64,000 bases of DNA from NCBI GenBank assembly GCA_963844325.1, contig CAWJNV010000002.1, positions 3,100,001 through 3,164,000 of the forward strand, read 5' to 3'. This stretch comes from CADCTQ01 sp963844325. Its GTDB lineage: Bacteria; Bacteroidota; Bacteroidia; Cytophagales; 172606-1. Shown piece by piece: positions 44,556 to 52,336 of this stretch. Position 1 is the stretch's first letter. Each line of letters starts with the position of its first letter. Below the pieces are notes generated by a model. The model was not told the DNA's origin, made no database searches, and saw only the letters and a list, made by a program, of their open reading frames with translations. Made by a program: the position numbers and the translations under genes.

Positions 44556-45043
44556 GGATCGGGATTAACCGGATTGAAGGATGACCAGGCGTAGGATGAG
44601 CAGGAGGGGAAGAAACGCGGTATGTGCTTAGCGCTGCCGCGTCTGGTTGGAGCGTGGAAGCCTCAGCTTGTCCCATACCTGTTTCCAAAAGCAGATCATA
44701 CCTGGATGGGTAGGGATTCTCCCAAATTTCCGCGCCAAAAGCCGGTTTTGTCATGCTGACGTAAGGAAGCATCTGGTGAATGAATAGACTACCTGTGTGG
44801 TAATCCCAACAACCCTGGCTTTTGTACCAGATGCTTCCTCACGTCAGCATGACAATGCCCATCGTTTGGCGCGGAAACGAGAAAGGGTCGATGTACCGAT
44901 GCTCTCCATCAAGAACGTACGCGACAAGATAATGCCTCTACGCTTCAACCAGACGTAACAGCGCTAAGCCCGTACCGCGTTTCTTCCCATCCTGCTCATC
45001 CTACGCCTGGTCATCCTTTAATCCGGTTAATCCCGATCCCTCC
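44556..45043. repeat. Imperfect inverted repeat of about 490 bp
   Basis: The left arm from 44556 is answered by the right arm ending at 45043. Outer parts match almost base for base (AGGGATCGGGATTAACCGGA; GATGACCAGGCGTAGGATGA; GAAGAAACGCGGTA), the middle has diverged, and the inner parts match again (GTCATGCTGACGTAAGGAAG / CTTCCTCACGTCAGCATGAC; 44752-44780 with 44828-44856 approximately). A loop of about 48 nt separates the arms. No ORF with coding character is present. Confidence 0.85.
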
Positions 45044-45045
45044 CG

Positions 45046-45948
45046 ATGCGCGAAACCATTCCTTTCCTGCTCCTGGTTTGCCTGTTATTCACCCTGCCCC
45101 TGCGGGCCCAGGACTCCATTCGGGCTGCCGCCAGAGACACCAGCTACTGGAAGGGCAAACTGACCGCCGGGGCCAACTTCAGCCAGTCTTCTTTCAGCCG
45201 CAACTGGCGGGCCGGCGGCATCAATTCACTGGCATTGGGAACGCTGCTGCGGGCCACTGCCCAGTACAGCCGCCGCCGCACGGAGTTCGTCAGCGAAGGC
45301 GAACTGCTGTACGGCGTGGTGAACAACGCCGGGCAGGGACCCCGCAAGACCAACGACCGCATCTGGCTGGATTCGAAGCTGGGGCACAAGCTTACCGATA
45401 CCTGGAGCCTGTTCACGTCGGCTAACTTCATCACGCAGTTTGCCCCGGGTTACAAGTACGTGAAAGACGCCCAGGGCGTGGAGGAGGCGCAATTCATCTC
45501 GAAATTCATGGCACCCGCGTTCATTACCACCGCCTGGGGATTCGAGTACAAGCCGCAGGAGTACTTTTACCTGCGCCTCAGCCCGGTGGCGCCCCGCATC
45601 ACCATTGTGTACGACACCACCGTGTACCGGAACGTGCCCGAAAACTACGGGGTGCCCATCGGCAGCCGCACGCGGTACGAATGGCTGGCCGCGCAGGTGC
45701 TGGCCAATTACGACCGCAACGTCACGTCAACGCTTAACATCAAAGGCCGCTACCTGCTGTTTGCCAACCTTCAGAACCTGACCTTCAACCAGTTGGACCA
45801 CCGCCTCGACCTTTCCTTCACTTCCAAGGTCAACAAGTACATCAACGTGAACCTGACGGGCATCCTGCTCTACGACCGCGACCAGGACCCCGGTGTGCAA
45901 CTGAGCCAGGCCCTGGCCGTGGGGCTGGTGTATACGAGTGGGAAATGA
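45046..45948 (+). CDS. DUF3078 domain protein (outer-membrane/periplasmic)
   Basis: The 300-residue protein has a signal peptide (ETIPFLLLVCLLFTLPLRAQ) and the DUF3078 pattern: WKGKLTAGANFSQSSFSRNW, GGINSLALGTLLRATAQYSR, ending in alternating strand segments. In Bacteroidota such proteins are thought to sit in the outer membrane as small beta-barrels; function unknown. Its stop codon abuts that of the convergent mnmH gene with no spacer (45946-45948 and 45949-45951). The start codon lies two bases after the 490-bp inverted repeat. Confidence 0.88.
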   Translation: MRETIPFLLLVCLLFTLPLRAQDSIRAAARDTSYWKGKLTAGANFSQSSFSRNWRAGGINSLALGTLLRATAQYSRRRTEFVSEGELLYGVVNNAGQGPRKTNDRIWLDSKLGHKLTDTWSLFTSANFITQFAPGYKYVKDAQGVEEAQFISKFMAPAFITTAWGFEYKPQEYFYLRLSPVAPRITIVYDTTVYRNVPENYGVPIGSRTRYEWLAAQVLANYDRNVTSTLNIKGRYLLFANLQNLTFNQLDHRLDLSFTSKVNKYINVNLTGILLYDRDQDPGVQLSQALAVGLVYTSGK

Positions 45949-47019
45949 CTACTGCCCCAGGACGGAGGTCGAAGCGCGAAGTACCGAAGCATCCAGGTCA
46001 TTGGCGTGCGCAACCAGGCGTTCGGCAGTCGCTGCCGGGGAGAGGCCGGCTACCGGCAGGCGGTGGACGGTGTTGGGATCGCGTTTGGAAAGACCGAACA
46101 AGTACGCCTTGTCGTAGTAGGTGAGCGTAACGTCGGCCACCGTGGCGTAGTCGCCCGCGGAGAGCGCCTGCATGGCCCGGGCGTAGTGCTGCCCGCCGAG
46201 GCGTTTGTGGATGCGCTCTACGGCTTCGGCCAGCAGTGCATCGTCGCAACCCGTGTACATCTGCACCAGCCGCCCGATGCGTTCCTCTTTGGGCACTTCC
46301 AGGAAGAAGACCGGCGCCCGGCGCATCTGCGCGAAGAAAGGGTGCGGAATGCGGACCGTACCGATGGTAGCGCTTTCGTCTTCCAGCCAGATGCGGCGCC
46401 CCGGGTCGAGGGGGCGTAGCGCAGCAAACAATTCATTCTCGAACTGTTCCACCGTGGGCTGCGGCGCTTCACCGATGGCCCCGAACGAAGACCCCTTGTG
46501 GTGGGCCAGCCCTTCCAGGTCCACTACCTGTTCGCCCAGCTGGCGGAGGCTGTGCAGGATTTCCGTTTTGCCGCTGCCCGTCTGGCCGCCGAGCACCACC
46601 AGCGGCAGCGGTTTTTCGAAGGCGTGCAGCGCCTCCTGCCGGAAGGCCTTGTAGCCCTGCCGGAGCGTGCCCGCCACGCGCAGGCCGGCCGTTTCCAGCA
46701 GCCAGGCAAACGAAGCGCTGCGCATGCCGCCCCGCCAGCAGTGCACCAGCACCTCGCCGTCGGGCGACAGCCGGCGGGATTGCTTCACGAAGGAAGCCAG
46801 TTTGGGGCCGATCAGTTCGAGGCCGGTGAGTACGGCGGCGTCGCGGCCGGCGCGCTTGTAGCGGGTGCCTACCTTGGCACGTTCGGCGTCGTCGAAGAGC
46901 GGAATGTTGAAAGCCCCCGGGATGTGGCCGTGGGCAAATTCTCCCGGCGAACGCACGTCGATCACGGGCACGTGCCCGGCTTTATCCAGGAACTGGTGAA
47001 TGGGAAGCGTTGCAGTCAT
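45949..47019 (-). CDS. mnmH: tRNA 2-selenouridine/geranyl-2-thiouridine synthase
   Basis: The 356-residue protein begins with a rhodanese domain (VIDVRSPGEFAHGHIPGAFN) whose active cysteine is Cys94 in LVHCWRGGMRS. A P-loop domain follows with GGQTGSGKTE (144-153) and WLEDESATIG. This rhodanese plus P-loop fusion is MnmH/SelU (YbbB), which geranylates 2-thiouridine and replaces sulfur with selenium at the wobble position of tRNAs for Lys, Glu and Gln. No selD gene is visible here, so whether selenium is used cannot be judged. The ATG at 47019 is chosen from the rhodanese N-terminus. Confidence 0.93.
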   Translation of the reverse strand: MTATLPIHQFLDKAGHVPVIDVRSPGEFAHGHIPGAFNIPLFDDAERAKVGTRYKRAGRDAAVLTGLELIGPKLASFVKQSRRLSPDGEVLVHCWRGGMRSASFAWLLETAGLRVAGTLRQGYKAFRQEALHAFEKPLPLVVLGGQTGSGKTEILHSLRQLGEQVVDLEGLAHHKGSSFGAIGEAPQPTVEQFENELFAALRPLDPGRRIWLEDESATIGTVRIPHPFFAQMRRAPVFFLEVPKEERIGRLVQMYTGCDDALLAEAVERIHKRLGGQHYARAMQALSAGDYATVADVTLTYYDKAYLFGLSKRDPNTVHRLPVAGLSPAATAERLVAHANDLDASVLRASTSVLGQ

Positions 47020-47072
47020 GTCAAGTGGTTGCCCCAGCCGCCCCGGCACAAAGAGGGTTTGGGGAAGAAAGT

Positions 47073-47714
47073 TTACTTTTTGTCCAAAGGTACGGCCGGG
47101 TTGCCAAACACCGTGGCGTTGTTTTTCACGTTTTCGATCACCACCGAGCCCGCGCCGACCCGGGCGTTGCGGCCAATGGTGACGCCCGCCACCACCGTAA
47201 CCCCGGAACCGATGAAGGCGCCGTCTTCCACGGTGACGCTGCTGTTGAGCACGCTGCCGGCCCCCACCTGCACGAAGTCGCCCACCTTGGCCGAATAGTC
47301 CACCAGGCTGTTGGCGTGCAGCACGCAGTGGTTGCCCACCTTGGCCCCCGTCCCGATGACGGCGCCGGCCGCAATCAGGTTGCCGTGCCCCAGCGACGCC
47401 GAGGCCGACACGTACGCCCGGGCGTGAATGGCGTTGACGGGCATCATGCTGCGCCGCTCCAGCAGCATTTCCGTCAGGCTGCGGCGGTACTTGTTGTCGT
47501 CGGAGGCCACGAACGCTTCGCATTTCTTGCCGATGAGTTTGAGGTACCCTTCGTCGTCGGTACTGCCCATCACCGACACTTCGCTGACTTCGGTGCCGTG
47601 CAGGGCCGCGTCGTCGTCCAGGAAGCAATAGACCACCACGTCGTTGCTCTGGAAGATTTCGAGTGCAACCGGCCCCAGCCCTTTGGCGCCCAGAATAATA
47701 ACCGGATTTTCCAT
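47073..47714 (-). CDS. NeuD-like sugar O-acyltransferase (left-handed beta-helix)
   Basis: The 213-residue protein has an N-terminal Rossmann-like PglD-type domain (PVIILGAKGLGPVALEIFQS) and C-terminal hexapeptide repeats (NLIAAGAVIGTGAKVGNHCV; FIGSGVTVVAGVTIGRNARV; VGAGSVVIENVKNNATVFGN). The fold is that of the sialic-acid O-acetyltransferase NeuD and PglD family, which acylates nucleotide sugars or glycans using acetyl-CoA. The histidine in the VLHANSLVDYSAKVG region is a candidate catalytic base. No sugar biosynthesis genes adjoin, so the acceptor is unknown. It lies 53 bp upstream of mnmH on the same strand. Confidence 0.82.
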   Translation of the reverse strand: MENPVIILGAKGLGPVALEIFQSNDVVVYCFLDDDAALHGTEVSEVSVMGSTDDEGYLKLIGKKCEAFVASDDNKYRRSLTEMLLERRSMMPVNAIHARAYVSASASLGHGNLIAAGAVIGTGAKVGNHCVLHANSLVDYSAKVGDFVQVGAGSVLNSSVTVEDGAFIGSGVTVVAGVTIGRNARVGAGSVVIENVKNNATVFGNPAVPLDKK

Positions 47715-48141
47715 ATCGGGAGTTAGAGAAGTTAAGAGTTAGATCGTTTGAGAATTAAGGAGTTAGAGAGTCACCCCGTAACCAATTTCGTAAAATTATC
47801 GGAAGGGTTGGAAAAAGAGTCAGCGAAGCGTAAAAAAGGGTGGGAAAAAAGAGTTTACGCAAGGGCGGGGGAAGAGTTGGAGGGTTGGAAAGGTATATGG
47901 TCATATGGCTGGATGGTTGAAGGCTGGCGCACCCACCGGTTCCGCATCCCCGCCAAAGGCCGTATGCCTCCTCCGGTCTCCCTTCCTCCCGTTTCCGGTG
48001 CCCCTTTTATACCTTCCTTCACATTTTGTTTGGACAATCGGCCGGTGGTGGCGAACTTAGGAAACGTCCCAATTTCCAAATACCCAGCAGGCATTCGGCA
48101 GTACTCAATACTCAATACTCAATAGCTAATCCCCATTCCCC
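47715..48141. repeat. Word-repeat intergenic region (GAGTTAGA, TATGGCTG, ACTCAAT words)
   Basis: GGAGTTAGAGAAGTTAAGAG words lie at 47719-47775, TATGGTCATATGGCTGGATG words at 47895-47920 and ACTCAATACTCAATACTCAA words at 48106-48124. The gap separates two divergent genes and should hold both promoters; none is clear. Confidence 0.65.
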
Positions 48142-49383
48142 ATGATCTTCATCCGGCTTACGTACGAGAGTTTCCGGTTTGCCTGGCAGGCGTTGCGTGC
48201 CAACCTGTTGCGGACCACGTTGTCGCTGCTGGGAGTAACCATCGGGATTTTCGCCATCATTGCCGTCCTGACCATTGTCGATTCCCTGGAGAAGGGCGTG
48301 AAGAAAGGCATGTCGTTCCTGGGCGAAAAGACGATCTACGTCTCCAAGTGGCCCTTCATCTTCACGCCCAGCACCCCCTGGTGGAAGTATTTCAACCGCC
48401 CCGCCGTAAACTACAACGAGTACCGGTACCTGACCCGGTACGTGTCCAATACCGACGCCCTGGCCATTATCGACGACCAGGGCAACCAGACCTTCCGGAA
48501 CGGCAACAACAGCATTCAGGGCGTTACCGTGTGGGGCACTTCCGAGAATTACGACCAAGTGGTGGAGATTCCCTTTGCCGACGGCCGCTACTTCTCGCCG
48601 CTCGAGCAGGAAGCCGGCCGCGAGGTAGCCATCATCGGCTACACCATTGCCGAGGCCCTGTTCCCGGGCCTCAACCCGGTGGGGAAAACCTTCAAGGTGA
48701 AAGGGCTCAAATTTACGGTAGTGGGCACCCTTGCCCGGCAGGGAACCGGCGTGCTGGGCGGCCCCGACTTCGACAATACGTGCTTTGTGCCCTACAAAGC
48801 CTTTGAAAAGCTGTTCCACACCCGCTGGTCGGAGCCCAACATCGTAGCCAAGGGGATGGAGGCCGACCCCAACATGGACCAGCTGGAGGCCGAACTCACC
48901 GGTCTGATGCGATCCCGGCGGGGGTTGCGGCCCATTGAGGAGGACAACTTTTCCATCAACCGTTCCGAGATGGTCATGCAGGCCGTGGAGGGCGTGTTCA
49001 GCGTACTGTCCATTGCCGGCTGGGTCATCGGCAGCTTTTCCATCCTGGTGGGGGGCTTCGGCATTGCCAACATCATGTTCGTATCCGTGAAGGAGCGCAC
49101 CAACATCATCGGCATCCAGAAGGCGCTGGGCGCCAAAAACTACTTCATCCTCTTCCAGTTCCTGTTCGAAGCCGTGTTCCTGAGCGTGCTGGGGGGCGGG
49201 GCCGGCCTGCTGATCGTCTACCTCCTTACGTTCATCCCGTTGGGTGACCTCGAAGTGGTGCTCTCAACCAAAAACATCATTCGCGGGCTGAGCGTGTCGA
49301 GCGTAATCGGCATCCTGTCGGGCATTATCCCCGCGCGGTCGGCGGCCCGTCTCGATCCGGTCATTGCAATCCGGTCAAAGTAA
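48142..49383 (+). CDS. ABC transporter permease, MacB/FtsX type
   Basis: The 413-residue protein has an N-terminal helix (LLRTTLSLLGVTIGIFAIIA), a MacB-like periplasmic core domain (about 50-270, VTVWGTSENYDQVVEIPFAD), then three helices of the FtsX domain (VIGSFSILVGGFGIANIMFV; FQFLFEAVFLSVLGGGAGLL; LSVSSVIGILSGIIPARSAA) and the ending ARLDPVIAIRSK. The typeVII exporter family works by mechanotransmission for efflux or lipoprotein release. No ATPase partner adjoins, so its ATP-binding subunit is elsewhere. The stop codon touches an AGGATTAA word repeat. Confidence 0.9.
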   Translation: MIFIRLTYESFRFAWQALRANLLRTTLSLLGVTIGIFAIIAVLTIVDSLEKGVKKGMSFLGEKTIYVSKWPFIFTPSTPWWKYFNRPAVNYNEYRYLTRYVSNTDALAIIDDQGNQTFRNGNNSIQGVTVWGTSENYDQVVEIPFADGRYFSPLEQEAGREVAIIGYTIAEALFPGLNPVGKTFKVKGLKFTVVGTLARQGTGVLGGPDFDNTCFVPYKAFEKLFHTRWSEPNIVAKGMEADPNMDQLEAELTGLMRSRRGLRPIEEDNFSINRSEMVMQAVEGVFSVLSIAGWVIGSFSILVGGFGIANIMFVSVKERTNIIGIQKALGAKNYFILFQFLFEAVFLSVLGGGAGLLIVYLLTFIPLGDLEVVLSTKNIIRGLSVSSVIGILSGIIPARSAARLDPVIAIRSK

Positions 49384-49711
49384 GGATCAGGATTTATGGG
49401 ATTAAAGGATTGCCAGGATTTTAGGATTGGGAAGAAGGATTGGGAAAACGTAACCGCAAAGGAGACGCAAAGACCGCCAGGAGAACGCGTACCCCTTTGC
49501 GATCTTTGCGGTTAAACTCTTTTCTTTGCGCCCTTTGCGCTCCTCCTTTGCGGTCTTTGCGTGAACCCCGTGCACCGCGTGACACCCGCCAGGCAAGGAG
49601 GCCGGGGCGACCAACATTTTAGCGGCGATTTCGTTTGTAGAGGCAAATTGATTGGAAAAGGCGGCGGGGTTACCCGATGGGCAGTTCCGCATAAAGAAAA
49701 AACACACAGCG
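49384..49711. repeat. AGGATTAA and CTTTGCG word repeats
   Basis: GGATCAGGATTTATGGGATT words occupy 49384-49440. From 49450 to 49565 CGCAAAGGAGACGCAAAGAC is answered by CTTTGCGATCTTTGCGG and CCTTTGCGGTCTTTGCGTG, giving an imperfect inverted repeat of CTTTGCG words. No gene is supported. Confidence 0.8.
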
Positions 49712-50098
49712 ATGCGCATTGTCTGGTTCATACTTGGAGGCCTGCTGTTACTGGGCCTGGTATTTTTAGGATTTTATACGCTCGGTAATTACAGCAGCGG
49801 CAGCCGGGCCGGCACCGTGGTAAAACTCAGCGAACGGGGCGTCATTTTTAAGACCACCGAAGGCCAGCTCAACCTGGGCGGCTTCTCCGGCGAAACCGGC
49901 AGCCCCGCCTCGTCCCTGTGGGATTTTTCGGTGGACAACGGCGAAACCGCCGTCCGCAAGGCCCTCGAAGACGCCTCCCTGAGCGGCAAACGCCTCAAAC
50001 TCTACTACAACGAAAAGTTCGTCCAGTTCGACTTCCGCGGCGACACCAAGTACTTCATCTACAAGGTCGAAACGCCCGAGGGTAAAGTAATTGATTAA
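49712..50098 (+). CDS. Small single-pass membrane protein of unknown function
   Basis: The 128-residue protein starts MRIVWFILGGLLLLGLVFLG, a single N-terminal membrane helix, and continues as a compact beta-rich soluble domain (GTVVKLSERGVIFKTTEGQL; LYYNEKFVQFDFRGDTKYFI). I do not recognise a named family; similar 6 kDa-early-type small proteins are annotated as hypothetical in Bacteroidota. The frame is open upstream to 49652 but without membrane-protein character, so the ATG at 49712 is chosen. It is convergent with the MFS gene that follows. Confidence 0.75.
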   Translation: MRIVWFILGGLLLLGLVFLGFYTLGNYSSGSRAGTVVKLSERGVIFKTTEGQLNLGGFSGETGSPASSLWDFSVDNGETAVRKALEDASLSGKRLKLYYNEKFVQFDFRGDTKYFIYKVETPEGKVID

Positions 50099-50153
50099 AG
50101 GGTCGGTTCTCTCCGCACACCGCCATTCGTAATTCATCATTGGTAATTCGTAA

Positions 50154-51443
50154 TTACTTCCCCCGTTCCTGCGTCCAGTAATACACCCCGGCGGCCCCGG
50201 CCGTAAGCGCCGCCAGCCCGGCCAGCGACAGGAAAGCACTGTTCCAGCCGACGCGTTGGGCCAGCAGGCCGGTCAGCCACAAAGATAACGTGCCGCCCAC
50301 GTAGCCGACCGCATCCACCAGGCCCACGGCCGTGGCGGCGCCCTTGCGTCCTCCTACGTCAAGCGACATGGCCCCCGCCAGGAAAGAGTACGGCCCCAGC
50401 AGCAGCAGCCCCGCCAGCGAAATGAACACCAGCGGCAGCCATTGGCCGGTAAAACCAACCGACATCAGCCCGAGGATGGCCGTGAGGGGCAACAGGGCCA
50501 GCCCGATCACCACGCCCCGGCGGCCGCGGGCTACCGTGTCGGAGAGGTAGCCCGCCGCCAGGATAGACACCATGCCGAACACCGGGTACAACGAACTGAA
50601 CTGCGAAGCCACCCCCTCCGACATCCCGGCCACTTCGTGCAGGTACGTGGGCACCCAGAAGTTGAACGCCTCCCGGATGGCCGTCAGCCCGAACGACATG
50701 ACCAGCACCAGCCGGAACGACAGGCTCCGGAAGTAGGGCAGGAGCAGTTCCCGCAGGCCCCCGGCTCGTTCGTCGGCGCCCCGGTCGGTAAAGAGGTTGT
50801 CGGGGTTTACCGGCGGGGCGGGCAGCCCGAGCCGCTCCGGCGACTCTTTTACCAGGAACACGTCGAGCACGGCAATGACGGCCAGTACGGCCGCCGCCAC
50901 GTAAAACAATTCGCGCCAGTCCAATCCGCGGGCAATGAGCGACCCCAGCAGCAGCTTGGCTACCACGTCGCCGAACAGGAAGCTGAGGCTGAGCAGGGCC
51001 ATGATCTTGCCGTACGACCGGTACGAAAACCACCCCGCCGTCACTTTCACCAGCCCGCCCCAGCCCATCGACTGCACGGCCCGGTTGAACGCCCAGACCG
51101 GGAAAAACACGGCCGCCCCAGCACCCAGGCCGAACAGCACCGTGGCCAGCACCGAGCCGGCCATGCCCAGCAGGAATACTTTCTTGCCGCCCACCAGGTC
51201 GCCGATCACCCCGTTGATCACCTTGCCCACCGCGTAGAAAATGACGCCCAGCGAAGCGATCTGCCCCATGACCTCCTTGTTGATGCCGCGGCTTCCGAAC
51301 TCCGCGATGAGGAGCGGGGTGGCTACGGCCAGGTTAGACCGGCACAGGTAATAGCCGCTGTAGCCGATGAAGAGGCCGGCCACGGTAGCCGTTTGCCAGA
51401 ACCGGAAGGAGGGCGCCGGCGGAATAGGGGCGGGGGAATGCAT
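50154..51443 (-). CDS. MFS transporter of the organophosphate:phosphate antiporter type
   Basis: The 429-residue protein has twelve hydrophobic segments and the OPA-family pattern GYSGYYLCRSNLAVATPLLI in TM1, GKVINGVIGDLVGGKKVFLL after TM2 and SMGWGGLVKVTAGWFSYRSY in TM4, as in GlpT, UhpT and UhpC. These exchange sugar phosphates or glycerol-3-phosphate for phosphate; whether it is a transporter or a UhpC-like sensor cannot be decided, though no sensor kinase is near. No phosphoglycerol enzymes adjoin. Confidence 0.85.
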   Translation of the reverse strand: MHSPAPIPPAPSFRFWQTATVAGLFIGYSGYYLCRSNLAVATPLLIAEFGSRGINKEVMGQIASLGVIFYAVGKVINGVIGDLVGGKKVFLLGMAGSVLATVLFGLGAGAAVFFPVWAFNRAVQSMGWGGLVKVTAGWFSYRSYGKIMALLSLSFLFGDVVAKLLLGSLIARGLDWRELFYVAAAVLAVIAVLDVFLVKESPERLGLPAPPVNPDNLFTDRGADERAGGLRELLLPYFRSLSFRLVLVMSFGLTAIREAFNFWVPTYLHEVAGMSEGVASQFSSLYPVFGMVSILAAGYLSDTVARGRRGVVIGLALLPLTAILGLMSVGFTGQWLPLVFISLAGLLLLGPYSFLAGAMSLDVGGRKGAATAVGLVDAVGYVGGTLSLWLTGLLAQRVGWNSAFLSLAGLAALTAGAAGVYYWTQERGK

Positions 51444-51611
51444 GGCTGCAATATAGTTTTATCATCGCACACGGCACCCGCTCCCGAAGAAGGTTCGGGC
51501 CGGCCGGCACGCCGGAAGCGTTGTATGCGTAGAAGCGGTGGTTAAGTAATTTTTTTAAGGGTTAAACACATTTGCTTCCGAATTTTACAATCCTGCCGGG
51601 GAATAATAAAA

Positions 51612-51619
51612 TATCTTTG
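51612..51619 (+). promoter_or_regulatory. Possible -7 box before the lipoprotein gene
   Basis: TATCTTTG matches TAnnTTTG 35 bp upstream of the start codon. The expected -33 TTTG is not present at the right distance, so the call is weak. Confidence 0.35.
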
Positions 51620-51653
51620 CTGCATCATTTTACCTTCAACCCTTAAATTACGC

Positions 51654-52223
51654 ATGAAAAGAGTTCAACGCCTTGCCTTTGCCTTCTCCTTTGTCTTCGC
51701 AGCTTTCAATTTCACGGCATGTAACAAAACCGAAGTAGCGCCGGTTGCCAGCCAGGAAGAGCCTGCCAAGCGGGAAGCGGTTACCGAACAGAACTGCGTT
51801 GCCGAGATTAACTCCATCCGCGGCATACGACTGGGCTATCTTCCCAAATTGGCCCCGGTAGCTCACGGCACGGCCGACAATGACGACAAAAACGAGTGCG
51901 ACTATTTCGTGGCCTTCAACAACAATTCCTACACGCACGTAGTAGTGGCCGACCAGGGTGATGCTGAAGCCGGCAACCAGATTCGGAAGCTCATTAGCGA
52001 TTCGCCGACGTATCTGTGGGGTACCGATCAGGTAATTGGGGGAGGCTTCGGCGGATCACTGGCCCTCTCCCGGCGCGATGTTGAGCAGAACAGCACCGAT
52101 ATTCGGTTGTTCGTTGTATTTGGCAATGGCCGCACCGATAATTACCTGAGTAGCATGGCCAGCCGGAAAGGAACTACCGTCTCGGCGCTGCTTGCCAAGC
52201 ACGTTCGCATGGGAACTTTTTAA
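51654..52223 (+). CDS. Secreted lipoprotein of unknown function
   Basis: The 189-residue protein has a lipoprotein signal with lipobox FTACN (Cys23) and a soluble domain of alternating strands (NNNSYTHVVVADQGDAEAGN; VIGGGFGGSLALSRRDVEQN; DIRLFVVFGNGRTDNYLSSM). No family is recognised. The GGGFGGS segment also occurs in the 290-residue lipoprotein at 20111-20983, preceded there too by a short hydrophobic strand and a TxFGQ/TYLWG-like region, so the two may share a domain. A strong terminator follows at 52245. Confidence 0.7.
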   Translation: MKRVQRLAFAFSFVFAAFNFTACNKTEVAPVASQEEPAKREAVTEQNCVAEINSIRGIRLGYLPKLAPVAHGTADNDDKNECDYFVAFNNNSYTHVVVADQGDAEAGNQIRKLISDSPTYLWGTDQVIGGGFGGSLALSRRDVEQNSTDIRLFVVFGNGRTDNYLSSMASRKGTTVSALLAKHVRMGTF

Positions 52224-52244
52224 CTGGTAGAAGCAAATTTTTTC

Positions 52245-52285
52245 AGGCCCGTCGTACACGAATTGTACGGCGGGCCTCTTCTTTT
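52245..52285 (+). terminator. Rho-independent terminator after the lipoprotein gene
   Basis: AGGCCCGTCGTAC (52245-52257) pairs with GTACGGCGGGCCT (52265-52277), one G-U, and is followed by CTTCTTTT. It lies 22 bp after the stop codon. Confidence 0.85.
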
Positions 52286-52336
52286 AGCCGGAGTGAGGAG
52301 TGAATGGCACAGGAAAAGGGCTTTGCCGGGCAACCG

